Assembly (NCBI GenBank): GCA_027449685.1
Contig: DAIDLC010000003.1
Coordinates: forward strand, 1-64,000
Length of the DNA: 64,000 bases
DNA from: Ferrovaceae bacterium
GTDB taxonomy: Bacteria; Pseudomonadota; Gammaproteobacteria; Burkholderiales; Ferrovaceae
Direction of reading: 5' to 3'
Below, piece after piece: positions 7,327 to 15,915 of the stretch (its first letter is position 1; every line of letters begins with the position of its first letter). The notes below the pieces were generated by a model. The model saw only the letters and a program-made list of their open reading frames with translations, did not search any database and had not been told where the DNA came from. Position numbers and translations under genes: made by a program.

Positions 7327-9276
7327 TTACTCGCCCAGCCCCATTTGAATATAACCCGTAGGACAAACATCGTGACAGATATGGCAGCCAATACACTTGT
7401 TATAGTCCGTGTCTACATAGCGGCCCACCGTTGATTTGGATTTTGGCACACGAAAGACGGCAGTTTGCGGGCAATAGACCACGCAGTTGTCACATTGGAA
7501 GCACATTCCGCAACTCATGCAACGTTTGGCCTCGGCCACTGCGTCCGCTTCGGAGAGCACATGCAGACGTTCGTCGAAGTTGCCCAGAGCAGTCTCTTTG
7601 CTCAAGGTCGTAACCCCGCGACGACGTCGTGCCACATAACTGAAATGCCCCAAAAACAATTCCTTGTGCGTGATGACATAACGACTCGAGCGATTATCGA
7701 AGTTATGCACCACTGGAGCTTCATCAGTCCCCCTGATCGGTTCTGCCACTGGTTCGATCTTGAGGCCGGACTCCAGCATTTTGCGCATCAGGTCGAAAGT
7801 GTGCACATCGATTTTAGGGCGCTTTTCCAACTCCTCACCGGCCAGAAAACGATCGATTCCTTCGGCAGCAATAGCCCCATGACCGATGGCCGTCGTCAAA
7901 AGATGGGGTCGAATCACATCCCCTCCAGCAAAGACACCGGGTTTTCCCTGAATCTGGTAATTTTTATCGGTGGCGACATTGCCGCGACCACTATCAAATT
8001 CTTCCAGGCCCGAAAAATCCACGGCCTGTCCAATGGCCGATACGATCAAATCCGCAGGGATCTCCTCTTCTGTTCCAGCCACCTGGGTGATTTCCAGGCG
8101 TCCAGACACAAACCTGGCCTGGCATTGAATCACCCGGAGCGCGGTGGCGCGCCCGTCAGAACCGCGGACGATTCCAATGGGAGCCATCCCGCCACGAATG
8201 GCAATCCCTTCTGCCAGCGCCTGCTCGATTTCATGTTTGTTGGCCTGCATCTTGTCCACGGAAAATACCGAGGTCAGTGTGACTTCCGCGCCCTGACGCG
8301 CCGAGATTTCCGCCACATCGTGGGCCATACGCCCGGCAATGGCGCGCTCCGTGTCTACCGGCCGGGCATTTTCGATATGCCCCAGCCGGCGGGCCACAGT
8401 CGCCACATCGATGGAGGTATCGCCGCCTCCCACTACCACCACCCGTTGACCCACATATTTGAGGCGTCCATCATTAAACGCGCGCAAAAAGGCAGTGGCG
8501 GTCACCACGTTGGGTGCTTCTGCCTGTTCGATGGGCAAGGCGCGGCCGGATTGCGCCCCCATGCCGAGAAATACGGCATCGAATTGGGCGCGAATCTCCT
8601 GCAAGGTGATGTCTTTGCCCACGTGACAGTTCAATCGGGTTTGCACGCCCAAATCCAGAATGCGCTGGATTTCCGCATCCAGAACGGCACGCGGGGTACG
8701 AAATCCCGGAATGCCGTAGCGCATCATGCCGCCCAAATGTTCGTGCTCGTCAAAGATAGTGACTGCATGCCCCTTCAGGGCCAGTTGATAGGCGCAGGAT
8801 AATCCGGCAGGTCCGCCCCCCAGAATGGCGATCTTTTTTCCGGTGGATTTTGCTACGGGTTTATACCCAAGATGATTCGCAATGGCGTATTCACCCAGGA
8901 AATGCTCCACAGAGTTGATTCCCACATGGTCTTCCACCTCATTGCGATTGCATCCCGACTCGCAAGGCGCCGGGCACACCCGACCCATGACCGAAGGAAA
9001 CGGATTGGCCTCAGTCAGAACACGCCAGGCAAACTCCTGCCAGAGCATGCCTGCAGGAGGTTTTTCCATTCCCCGGGCTATTTGCAAATAACGCCGGATA
9101 TCTTCCCCAGCGGGACAACTGCCTTGACAGGGAGGGGTAGACTGAATGTAGGTGGGGCATTTGTGGGAGTAGCTGGCCTGAAAGATTTTTTCGCGCAGGG
9201 AATGCGGTTTACTGTCCCCTTCCTTGTAGCGACGGAATGTCAGTTTTTCTTCGCTCGGCGTCAATGTATCAGACAT
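7327..9276 (-). CDS. dsrL: DsrL, iron-sulfur flavoprotein NAD(P)H oxidoreductase
   Basis: 649 aa, close to the known DsrL length. It resembles the small subunit of glutamate synthase. The N-terminal Fe-S part has CQGSC (50-54) and CPAPCESGCN (about 101-110). A FAD-binding Rossmann motif follows (GGGPAGLSCAYQL, about 153), then an NAD(P) motif (VVVGGGDTSIDVA, about 281). A C-terminal two-cluster ferredoxin has CMSCGMCFQCDNC and CIGCHICHDVC. DsrL is the partner of reverse DsrAB in sulfur oxidisers and passes electrons from sulfane-sulfur oxidation to NAD+; its presence is strong evidence for the oxidative direction. A GGAGGAGG site lies upstream. Confidence 0.94.
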   Translation of the reverse strand: MSDTLTPSEEKLTFRRYKEGDSKPHSLREKIFQASYSHKCPTYIQSTPPCQGSCPAGEDIRRYLQIARGMEKPPAGMLWQEFAWRVLTEANPFPSVMGRVCPAPCESGCNRNEVEDHVGINSVEHFLGEYAIANHLGYKPVAKSTGKKIAILGGGPAGLSCAYQLALKGHAVTIFDEHEHLGGMMRYGIPGFRTPRAVLDAEIQRILDLGVQTRLNCHVGKDITLQEIRAQFDAVFLGMGAQSGRALPIEQAEAPNVVTATAFLRAFNDGRLKYVGQRVVVVGGGDTSIDVATVARRLGHIENARPVDTERAIAGRMAHDVAEISARQGAEVTLTSVFSVDKMQANKHEIEQALAEGIAIRGGMAPIGIVRGSDGRATALRVIQCQARFVSGRLEITQVAGTEEEIPADLIVSAIGQAVDFSGLEEFDSGRGNVATDKNYQIQGKPGVFAGGDVIRPHLLTTAIGHGAIAAEGIDRFLAGEELEKRPKIDVHTFDLMRKMLESGLKIEPVAEPIRGTDEAPVVHNFDNRSSRYVITHKELFLGHFSYVARRRRGVTTLSKETALGNFDERLHVLSEADAVAEAKRCMSCGMCFQCDNCVVYCPQTAVFRVPKSKSTVGRYVDTDYNKCIGCHICHDVCPTGYIQMGLGE

Positions 9277-9397
9277 GTAAAACCTCCTCCGGATTCCATT
9301 TTTTGATTGTTTGTGCCAACGTGATTGTGGCTATCAGTTTTGTTGCCGAAATTTCCCGGGTCATTCTTCTTCCAGCGCCAGCACCCGAACAGTCGCT

Positions 9398-10927
9398 CTA
9401 TTCCGGCCTCCCCAACACAATGGCGTTGCTCACCAATTGATGGACACCCCCAACTACCCGCCGGTCAAACTGGTAATAGGGTAATACCTTGCTGAACTGA
9501 GCCTTGCAAATGGCGCAAATCGTCGCCATGAAGTTGACCCCTTGTTCATCTGCCACCTGTTTGAGGGCCTCCATCCGGGGCAAAGCCCCCTTGACCCGCA
9601 GCTCGATGAGGTCATCCGTCAGCAGTCCGCCCCCACCCCCACAACAAAAGGTTTTTTCCCGAATCGTGGCCGCATCCATTTCCACAAATTTATTCGCTAC
9701 CGCACGAATGATGTGACGCGGGATATCGAATTGACCGCCCGCATAATCTCCCATACGGGATCCGCGCGCCACATTGCAGGAGTCATGAAAAGTCACCACA
9801 TACGCATCATTGGCTTCCCGATTGAATTGCAGCGCCTGACGCTGAATCAGGTCCCAGGTGAATTCGCAAATATGCGTGGGCTGCTTGTAACGTGCATCCA
9901 ATTGATGTTGTAACTGCAGGGCGTAGGGATCATGAGCCCCCGCTCCAATCCCCGTCAGCGTGTTCCAGAAGCTGTACGCCACACGCCAGGCATGGCCGCA
10001 TTCACCCACAATGATCCGTTTGACCCCCAGTTCCAGGGCGGCTTCGCGAATCCGCAGGGCAATTTTGCGCAATTGTTCGTAGTTTCCAATGAACATTCCA
10101 AAATTTCCGGCTTCAGAAGCTTTGGTGGAAAGCGTCCAGGAGATACCGGAAGCATGAAATACTTTGGCGTAACCAATCAGGCTATCGATGTGCGGTTCGG
10201 CAAAGAAGTCTGCCGAAGGGGTGATCAGCAACACTTCAGCGCCCTGAACATCGACCGGAAAGCGCACATCCACACCCGTGTCTTCTTTCACATCTTCTTC
10301 CAACCCCAGCAACGTATCTTCCAGAGCGGGGCCCGGCAAACCCAGATTGTTTCCGATGCTATGCACCTTGCCGATGATTTCGTTGGTGTACTTCTGGCCA
10401 TATCCCACGGAATCGAGAATTTCACGGGCAGCCATGGTGATTTCTGCCGTATCGATTCCGTAGGGACAGAACACGGAACAACGGCGACATTCCGAGCATT
10501 GATTGAAATAGGTATACCACTCATCCAGGACCTCTTTGGTCAGGTCCCGGGCGCCCACCAATTTTGGAAAATATTTGCCCGCCAGGGTGAAGTAGCGTCG
10601 ATACACACTGCGCAGGAGATCCTGGCGCGCCACCGGCATGTTTTTGGGATCTTGTGTACCGAGGAAGTAATGGCATTTGTCACTGCACGCCCCGCAATGC
10701 ACACAGGCATCCATGAAGACCCGCAGAGAACGATATTGGCCCAGTAACTGACCCATGCGTTCCAATGCTCTTTCTTTCCAGTCATCCACCAACCGGCCTG
10801 GAAATCCGATGTTGGTCTGGATTTTTTCATTGGCCACAAAGGAACGCACTTGCCCCATGGCTCCGGGTTTTAGCGCCGGAATGATGGGAATGACCCGGTA
10901 GGGTGGTGGTTGCAGGGTATCAGCCAT
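9398..10927 (-). CDS. dsrK: DsrK, HdrD-like catalytic subunit
   Basis: 509 aa from the ATG at 10927 (MADTLQPPP), overlapping the dsrM stop by 8 bases. Two classical [4Fe-4S] motifs are visible: CVHCGACSDKC (75-85) and CSECRRCSVFC (144-154). The C-terminal CCG-type domain includes ECGHAWR and FCCGGGGG, which in HdrB/HdrD relatives hold the non-cubane cluster that reduces disulfides. DsrK is thought to act on the DsrC trisulfide or disulfide on the cytoplasmic face, passing electrons to DsrM. A 121-base non-coding gap separates it from dsrL; I see no gene or clear hairpin there. Confidence 0.94.
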   Translation of the reverse strand: MADTLQPPPYRVIPIIPALKPGAMGQVRSFVANEKIQTNIGFPGRLVDDWKERALERMGQLLGQYRSLRVFMDACVHCGACSDKCHYFLGTQDPKNMPVARQDLLRSVYRRYFTLAGKYFPKLVGARDLTKEVLDEWYTYFNQCSECRRCSVFCPYGIDTAEITMAAREILDSVGYGQKYTNEIIGKVHSIGNNLGLPGPALEDTLLGLEEDVKEDTGVDVRFPVDVQGAEVLLITPSADFFAEPHIDSLIGYAKVFHASGISWTLSTKASEAGNFGMFIGNYEQLRKIALRIREAALELGVKRIIVGECGHAWRVAYSFWNTLTGIGAGAHDPYALQLQHQLDARYKQPTHICEFTWDLIQRQALQFNREANDAYVVTFHDSCNVARGSRMGDYAGGQFDIPRHIIRAVANKFVEMDAATIREKTFCCGGGGGLLTDDLIELRVKGALPRMEALKQVADEQGVNFMATICAICKAQFSKVLPYYQFDRRVVGGVHQLVSNAIVLGRPE

Positions 10928-11648
10928 GAGGAGGTTCCCCGTCCAGCGCTGCAGCCCAGGTCGAAAGATGTCGCGCTTCGCGCGGGTTGTCGATTTGGTT
11001 CCGGGTTGGGGAGAAGAACACTCCCGGAGCATGCAGCAGCTTGCTGAAGGGAAAAATGACGAGCAGCAAAGACGCCAGCGTCAGATGGAGCAGCAAGAGG
11101 CCATTACCAGGAAGCGGCTGCCAATTTCCCTGCAGCAACCCCAGACAAAATGCCTTGACTGCGATGATGTCGGGATGCAACAGAAACTTCAACCCTAGTC
11201 CCGAACCACCGATTGCGAGCAAGAAAAGCAGCATGAGATGGTCGGAGGGCGTGGAAATATAGCGGATGCGTTCAACCAGCAAGCGCCGCCCCCATAGTCC
11301 ACCCAATCCCAGCACCATGGCCATACCGCCGTAGATTCCAAAAGGTTGCATCACAGCTACCCAACCCCAGACGGGTTCTGTGAAATAGCGCAGGTGACGC
11401 ACGATGACCAATACCAAACCCAGGTGAAATAAAACACCAAAAGCCCAAATCCAGAGGTTGGCCTTGAACAGGCTCTCAAACAGCAACACCTCGCGTGCCA
11501 TGCGCAACCACACCCCCGCCAGAGTGACAGGTGCTGGTGTCGTAGGAATTTTCAGCGGCGCTGGCGTACGGGCATATCTGGCGATACGAAAAGCCAGTCC
11601 TCCCACAAACACCAACGCGCCTACACTGAATAACAGCGCAAAGGCCAT
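10920..11648 (-). CDS. dsrM: DsrM, NarI-like cytochrome b subunit
   Basis: 242 aa from the ATG at 11648; a TTG start ten codons upstream would overlap dsrC. Five or so hydrophobic helices are seen, the first at residues 1-20 (MAFALLFSVGALVFVGGLAF). Histidines in helices (for example FHLGLVLVIVRHL) are candidate haem b ligands, as in NarI. DsrM holds two haems b and exchanges electrons between quinone and DsrK. The ribosome site is weak (TCGGGG), and the gene may depend on coupling to dsrC, whose stop is 20 bases upstream. Confidence 0.9.
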   Translation of the reverse strand: MAFALLFSVGALVFVGGLAFRIARYARTPAPLKIPTTPAPVTLAGVWLRMAREVLLFESLFKANLWIWAFGVLFHLGLVLVIVRHLRYFTEPVWGWVAVMQPFGIYGGMAMVLGLGGLWGRRLLVERIRYISTPSDHLMLLFLLAIGGSGLGLKFLLHPDIIAVKAFCLGLLQGNWQPLPGNGLLLLHLTLASLLLVIFPFSKLLHAPGVFFSPTRNQIDNPREARHLSTWAAALDGEPPHG

Positions 11649-11668
11649 GAGAAACCCCGAGGATCGAA

Positions 11669-12004
11669 TCAAACACAACCGGTTGGTTTTGGCAGGCCGG
11701 CTATCTTGCAGGCCTGTTTGGCAGGGCCATAAGGGAACAATTCATACAGGTATTGGCTGTTGCCCTTTTCCGGACCCAGTTTCTTGCCAATGGCTTTGGT
11801 CAGAACACGAACTGCCGGAGCAATTTGATACTCGTCGTAATAGCCGCGCAGAAAATCCACCACTTCCCAATGCTGCTCCGACATGTTCACGTTTTCCGTT
11901 TTGGCGATATATTCCGCAACGTCTTTGTTCCAATCGGCCAGGTTTACCAGATAACCTTCTTCATCGGTTTCGTAGGTCTTTCCATTGACATCAATATTCG
12001 ACAT
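11669..12004 (-). CDS. dsrC: DsrC, sulfur carrier protein
   Basis: 111 aa. This is a bona fide DsrC: the C-terminal arm ends PKPTGCV with Cys110 as penultimate residue (CysA) and has Cys99 in KQACKIAG (CysB), 11 residues apart. Both are needed to form the protein trisulfide that links DsrAB to DsrMKJOP. The N-terminal NGKTYETDEEGYL pattern is also typical. It is placed between dsrH and dsrM as in the Allochromatium operon. Compare the cysteine-free paralogue at 16579-16908, which keeps the same fold pattern. Confidence 0.96.
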   Translation of the reverse strand: MSNIDVNGKTYETDEEGYLVNLADWNKDVAEYIAKTENVNMSEQHWEVVDFLRGYYDEYQIAPAVRVLTKAIGKKLGPEKGNSQYLYELFPYGPAKQACKIAGLPKPTGCV

Positions 12005-12040
12005 GCTGCTCTCTCCTCGTTTATAAACGTACTATTTGCA

Positions 12041-12337
12041 TTACAGCCAGGATTGACTCGTTGCGTTACGCGTGACCAGATCCACAAACCCCCCGTAATC
12101 CACCGCATGGACACCCTCGATAATCTCGGCTCCCACCCCCCGGGCGTCCAGATCCGGTTGCAGCACATGGATGTTGAACCGCTCCAGGGCCGCTTTGATC
12201 AGAGACTCCAGAGCCGTACCCGGGGTGGCCGCATACACCGCATCTTCGATCAGCAAAACGTCTCCGCCCTGAGCCATTCGAAAACAAGTTGCCAATGTTT
12301 CATGTCCAAAAGGAGATTTGTTGATGATATGTAACAT
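12041..12337 (-). CDS. dsrH: DsrH, subunit of the DsrEFH sulfurtransferase
   Basis: 98 aa, beginning MLHIINKSPF as TusB/DsrH proteins do. DsrH forms the alpha2-beta2-gamma2 hexamer with DsrE and DsrF that passes persulfide sulfur from TusA to DsrC. Its single cysteine, Cys18 (ATCFRMAQGGD), is near the position conserved in DsrH. It follows dsrF by 12 bases and precedes dsrC by 36 bases; a GAGGAA site lies upstream. Confidence 0.92.
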   Translation of the reverse strand: MLHIINKSPFGHETLATCFRMAQGGDVLLIEDAVYAATPGTALESLIKAALERFNIHVLQPDLDARGVGAEIIEGVHAVDYGGFVDLVTRNATSQSWL

Positions 12338-12349
12338 GTCCCGCGTTCC

Positions 12350-12721
12350 TCAAAAGCTCAGGATGACATCCTGTTCGTCCATCAAGGCCCCCATGGCCGC
12401 ACTATCCAACACCGTGACTTCCACCAGAAGATCTTCTTCTGTCAGTCCACGCCGCTGGAGAGACTCCTTTTCCACGTACAGCTTTTCGATGTCGTAGCCT
12501 TCCAAGGCCCGAAACGTGGGGGAAAAGTTTTTGGTCTCGATCCCCTTGGTTTGCTGTCCCTTACGCAACTGATACACCCCGTCGTCCACAAAAACCAACG
12601 ACACGTCCTGATCGAAAGCCGCAGTGATCAAAACCACCTCCAGTGCTTCCAGCGCGTAGACCGTTCCGTAGGGCGCCTTGCGGTTGACGAACATGAACTT
12701 CTTGATATTGTCTTCGCTCAT
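12350..12721 (-). CDS. dsrF: DsrF, subunit of the DsrEFH sulfurtransferase
   Basis: 123 aa. It matches the TusC/DsrF family in length and pattern (KKFMFVNRKAPYGTVYALEALEV near the N-terminus, then VFVDDGVYQL). It has no catalytic cysteine, which fits a structural subunit of the DsrEFH hexamer. It lies nine bases after dsrE and 12 bases before dsrH, so the three subunits are made from one message. Confidence 0.92.
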   Translation of the reverse strand: MSEDNIKKFMFVNRKAPYGTVYALEALEVVLITAAFDQDVSLVFVDDGVYQLRKGQQTKGIETKNFSPTFRALEGYDIEKLYVEKESLQRRGLTEEDLLVEVTVLDSAAMGALMDEQDVILSF

Positions 12722-12730
12722 GGGTGTTCC

Positions 12731-13090
12731 TCAATCCCCGAAAGTAACCAGACGATCGGCCTGAATTCCGGCTTCAACCAACTGCCCTAGCCCGGAAATC
12801 CGGAAACCAGGAGCCAGGTTTTCATCCTTGATGCCACGACGCAAAGCGGCCGCCACACAAACCACCAAATCCAGATGGTGTGTCTCTGCCAACTTGCTCC
12901 ACCGCAGCACGACATTACGGTCATCCTGCGGAGGTTCCGTCAGACGGGAAGCATTGTTGACGCCATCATGATAAAAAAACACCCGGAAGATCTCGTGTCC
13001 CTTTTCCAGTGCCGCCTTACAAAACAAATAGGCGCTGTCACTAGCCTGATGCTGGTAAGGCCCTTCATTGATAAGGATTCCCAATTTCAT
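12731..13090 (-). CDS. dsrE: DsrE, catalytic subunit of the DsrEFH sulfurtransferase
   Basis: 119 aa. Cys78 (LDLVVCVAAALRRGI) lies in the conserved TusD/DsrE active-site context; the equivalent Allochromatium residue, also Cys78, carries the persulfide. The presence of this cysteine plus DsrF and DsrH points to a working relay from TusA to DsrC. The only other cysteine is Cys24. It follows dsrB by 11 bases. Confidence 0.94.
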   Translation of the reverse strand: MKLGILINEGPYQHQASDSAYLFCKAALEKGHEIFRVFFYHDGVNNASRLTEPPQDDRNVVLRWSKLAETHHLDLVVCVAAALRRGIKDENLAPGFRISGLGQLVEAGIQADRLVTFGD

Positions 13091-13101
13091 GCTGCCCTCT
13101 G

Positions 13102-14178
13102 TCAGAAACGGATATGGGCCGAAGCGTTCAGGTTGGCACGTGAGCCACGCCAGTCATCGATCAGATACTTGGTGAAAGGTAGCTCGGTCAATTCGAAAAA
13201 CCGTGGCCAGCCAATACGCTCGATCCAGTCGGACAGGCGCTCCCAGCTGCGGGCATCATCCTTGTACACATGAAGAATTTTTTTCACCACAGCACCCACT
13301 TCCGTCCAGCGCGGTGGATTGTTGGGCAGTCCGGAGGCCACCATTTTCATGAAGGTCGGTTTGGCACGCGCATTGGAATTTTTCCCGCCCACCCAAATGG
13401 CGATCTTGGAATGCTCGGGATCATTGATCTGCATGGGAGGACACGGGGGATAGCAGGCCCCGCAGCACACACATTTCTCTTCATCCACTTCCAGAGAGGG
13501 CTTGCCGTTGACCATGGCCGGCCGGATGGCCGCCACAGGGCAACGCGCCACGACGGCAGGGCGCTCGCACACGTTAGCTACCAGATCGTGGTTGATTTTG
13601 GGGGGCTTGGTATGCTGAATGATGATGGCAATGTCCGCCTGACCCCCGCAATTGATTTCACAACAGGAGGTGGACAAATGCACTCGGTTGGGCATTTCTT
13701 CGCGGCGAAACTCGTGAATCAATTCGTCCATGAGGGATTTCACCACACCCGAGGCATCAGTGCCGGGAATATCGCAGTGCAGCCAGCCTTGCGTATGGGC
13801 AATCATGGAAATGGAATTACCTGTTCCACCCACCGGAAAGCCGTTGCTTTCCAACTCGTTGATCAGGGGGGCCACCTTGGCCTCGCTCGACACCATGAAT
13901 TCGATGTTGGAGCGAATGGTAAAGCGCACATGCCCTTCCGCAAAACGATCGGCGATATCACACAACTTGCGGATGGTATAAACATCCATTTGCCGTTGCG
14001 TTCCCGCACGCACCGACCAGACCTGATCACCTGTCCAGGAGACATGATGCAAGACCCCCGGTCTGGGCCGGTCGTGATACTTCCAGTTTCCATAATTTTT
14101 GAGCAGGGTCGGATGCAAATATTGCTTGTTATCCGGCACACCGGATTCCACAGGACGACGCATTTGGGGTTGGCTCAC
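13102..14178 (-). CDS. dsrB: DsrB, reverse dissimilatory sulfite reductase beta subunit
   Basis: 358 aa, with a GTG start at 14178 preceded by GGAGGAGAG; the start lies two bases after the dsrA stop, so translation is probably coupled. Siroheme-[4Fe-4S] type cysteines are seen at STSCCEINCGG (Cys172, 173, 177) with Cys135 upstream. A ferredoxin-like insert has VCERPAVVARC (204-213) and CVCCGACYPPC (236-246). With DsrA it forms the alpha2-beta2 enzyme that here works in the oxidising direction, persulfide to sulfite. Direction is inferred from dsrL and dsrEFH in the same cluster. Confidence 0.96.
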   Translation of the reverse strand: MSQPQMRRPVESGVPDNKQYLHPTLLKNYGNWKYHDRPRPGVLHHVSWTGDQVWSVRAGTQRQMDVYTIRKLCDIADRFAEGHVRFTIRSNIEFMVSSEAKVAPLINELESNGFPVGGTGNSISMIAHTQGWLHCDIPGTDASGVVKSLMDELIHEFRREEMPNRVHLSTSCCEINCGGQADIAIIIQHTKPPKINHDLVANVCERPAVVARCPVAAIRPAMVNGKPSLEVDEEKCVCCGACYPPCPPMQINDPEHSKIAIWVGGKNSNARAKPTFMKMVASGLPNNPPRWTEVGAVVKKILHVYKDDARSWERLSDWIERIGWPRFFELTELPFTKYLIDDWRGSRANLNASAHIRF

Positions 14179-14180
14179 TT

Positions 14181-15485
14181 TTACTCTCCTCCAGCAGCCC
14201 GTTTTTTGGCATTGATCTTGGCAACTTCTTCATCCCACCCATCGGTACGCACATAGGGATTCATGCGGGGTGAATTCACCATATTGGGATCCACATCCAG
14301 CTCCATGGCCTCCAGGAATGTTACCAGACCGATACGCTCGATCATTTCACCGGTGCGCTCATGTTCCAGGGCATTTTCCGCAAAGAAATCGATGATCTTC
14401 TGGGCCAGTTCCTTCAGCTTTTCGAAATCTTCATCCGTCTCCAGTTTCATGAAAGGTACTACCACGGTCCCCATGAGATCACCGATCTTGAGCGTGCGCT
14501 TACCACCCACCAGAATGGTGATCCCTTTGTCGGCTCCGGTAGCCAAGGCTCCGGTCATGACATTTATGCATTGCATACAGCGCACACAGCTTTTGTTGTC
14601 GATTTCCAGGCATTGCTGATCATTGAGCTCCACGGAAGAAAAGTGGCCGTCCGTTCGTCCCTGACCCGCGTCCCGGATGCGCAACGCGTTGGTGGGGCAA
14701 CGGGTCACCACAGAGTCCACCAGTTCATTCAGGCCGTGCTTTTGAAACCAGGCGCGTCCCATGGCGTGATCGGTGCGAATGTTGTCGCGCCAGGTTCCGA
14801 TGATGGACATATCTGCACGCTGTATGGAATTCATGCAGTCGTTGGGACAACCAGAAAACTTGAATTTGAACTTGTAGGGCAACGAGGGCCGATGAATGTC
14901 GTCCGTAAAGGTATTGACCACTTCACGATGCGCCCTGGCCTCATCAAAGCAGGATTGCTCACACCGGGCACTGCCCACGCACGACATGGCGGTGCGCACT
15001 GCCGGGCCTGCCCCCCCCAGATCGAAACCCAGCTCGTTGATCTCATCAAAAGCCTTTTGCACGTTTTCGGTCGTGGCCCCCTGAAACATGATATCGCCCG
15101 ACTGGCCATGAAAGGCAATCAAACCGGAGCCGTTGCGCTCCCAGATGTCGCACATCTTGCGCAAAATATCCGTGTTGTAATGCATGCCGGGTGGGGGCAT
15201 GACACGCAAGGTATGAAATTCGGCAGCGTCTTTGTACAGGGGCTCGCCATTTTCATCCTTGAGTTCGGTAAAGCGTGGAATGACTCCCCCGCCATAGCCA
15301 AACACACCCACGGTCCCGCCTTTCCAATAGCCCTTCTTGGTCTGGTAGGAAGTTTCGAGCTGCCCCAGCAAATCCACCATTTGGTCCTTGTCTTTTGCCA
15401 GGCGTTTGAGACCTGTCACAAAACTGGGCCAGGGTCCTGACTCCAGTTGATCCAGGTTGGGTGTGTCGTGCATTTTTTTGGCCAT
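14181..15485 (-). CDS. dsrA: DsrA, reverse dissimilatory sulfite reductase alpha subunit
   Basis: 434 aa from the ATG at 15485 (MAKKMHDTPN), which has a strong AAGGAGG site; the longer frame upstream lacks one. The siroheme-bound [4Fe-4S] ligands are readable as C169-x5-C175 (CVGSARC) and C213-x3-C217 (CPNDC). A ferredoxin domain has CVRCMQC (300-306) with Cys263 in RCPTNALRI. It is the first gene of the minus-strand dsr run, so the 213-base region upstream should hold the main promoter. Confidence 0.96.
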   Translation of the reverse strand: MAKKMHDTPNLDQLESGPWPSFVTGLKRLAKDKDQMVDLLGQLETSYQTKKGYWKGGTVGVFGYGGGVIPRFTELKDENGEPLYKDAAEFHTLRVMPPPGMHYNTDILRKMCDIWERNGSGLIAFHGQSGDIMFQGATTENVQKAFDEINELGFDLGGAGPAVRTAMSCVGSARCEQSCFDEARAHREVVNTFTDDIHRPSLPYKFKFKFSGCPNDCMNSIQRADMSIIGTWRDNIRTDHAMGRAWFQKHGLNELVDSVVTRCPTNALRIRDAGQGRTDGHFSSVELNDQQCLEIDNKSCVRCMQCINVMTGALATGADKGITILVGGKRTLKIGDLMGTVVVPFMKLETDEDFEKLKELAQKIIDFFAENALEHERTGEMIERIGLVTFLEAMELDVDPNMVNSPRMNPYVRTDGWDEEVAKINAKKRAAGGE

Positions 15486-15698
15486 TTTTCCTCCTTGCGA
15501 TGGGTACCACCCGCCCTGCGGGATGAGCATCCTGAATCTTTATGTGGAAATCGATTCGAATGATTTATAGTTGTATGCCATGATCACCGAACTTCGATGG
15601 ACTTTAAATAACCCCAATGGGGGGGGGAACCCTGCCCGATGGGTTACAAAATCTCTCCCCACGAGAGGCTATAGACGCATTTATCAGGAATCGTAAAC
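15486..15698. promoter_or_regulatory. Divergent control region between dsrA and the Cas6-like cluster
   Basis: 213 bases between two outward-facing runs. For dsrA, a possible sigma-70 pair on the minus strand is TTCGGT (15586-15591) and TATAAA (15564-15569) with a 16-base spacer. The leader contains a small hairpin CCCGC-CCT-GCGGG at 15511-15523, just upstream of the ribosome site. For the plus strand I see a CTCTC/GAGAG hairpin at 15653-15667 and a TATAGA box at 15670-15675 but no well-spaced -35. A run of nine G at about 15619-15627 is notable. No operator could be assigned with confidence. Confidence 0.45.
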
Positions 15699-15914
15699 AT
15701 GGCAGACATTCTGCAACTGGCAACATTGACCATTCCCTTGGGGCAACAGGAAATCCAGGTGCAACAAATTGAACATGTGGAGGGGGGCATGCCCTTGTTA
15801 CGGCTACGCATTCGTGAAGGAAAACGCTTCACCATCTTCGATATGGACGCAGTGAGCGCCAAGACTCTCGGTGCGGTGATGCAGCAATGGGCGCATGATC
15901 AAGGGCACGGATAG
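15699..15914 (+). CDS. Small conserved-looking protein of unknown function
   Basis: 71 aa, starting MADILQLATLTIPL after an AGGAAT site. It contains a strongly patterned segment (PLLRLRIREGKRFTIFDMD, residues 31-49) that looks like a beta-strand pair and is rich in Arg/Lys, followed by an amphipathic helix. It has no cysteine, no signal and no membrane segment. I do not recognise the family. It is the first gene facing away from dsrA, and its stop lies one base before the chosen start of the Cas6-like gene, so the two are surely co-translated. It may be a partner of the proteins in this cluster. Confidence 0.7.
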   Translation: MADILQLATLTIPLGQQEIQVQQIEHVEGGMPLLRLRIREGKRFTIFDMDAVSAKTLGAVMQQWAHDQGHG

Positions 15915-15915
15915 C

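Noticed and set aside
7465-8802. Long open frame (445 codons) antisense to dsrL
   Set aside because: dsrL on the other strand has full domain motifs. The antisense product shows no recognisable domain and is explained by codon bias of the GC-rich real gene.
9277-9397. Sigma-54 promoter (TGGCAC) before dsrL
   Set aside because: The TGGCAC element is followed by no TTGC-like -12 box at the required distance.
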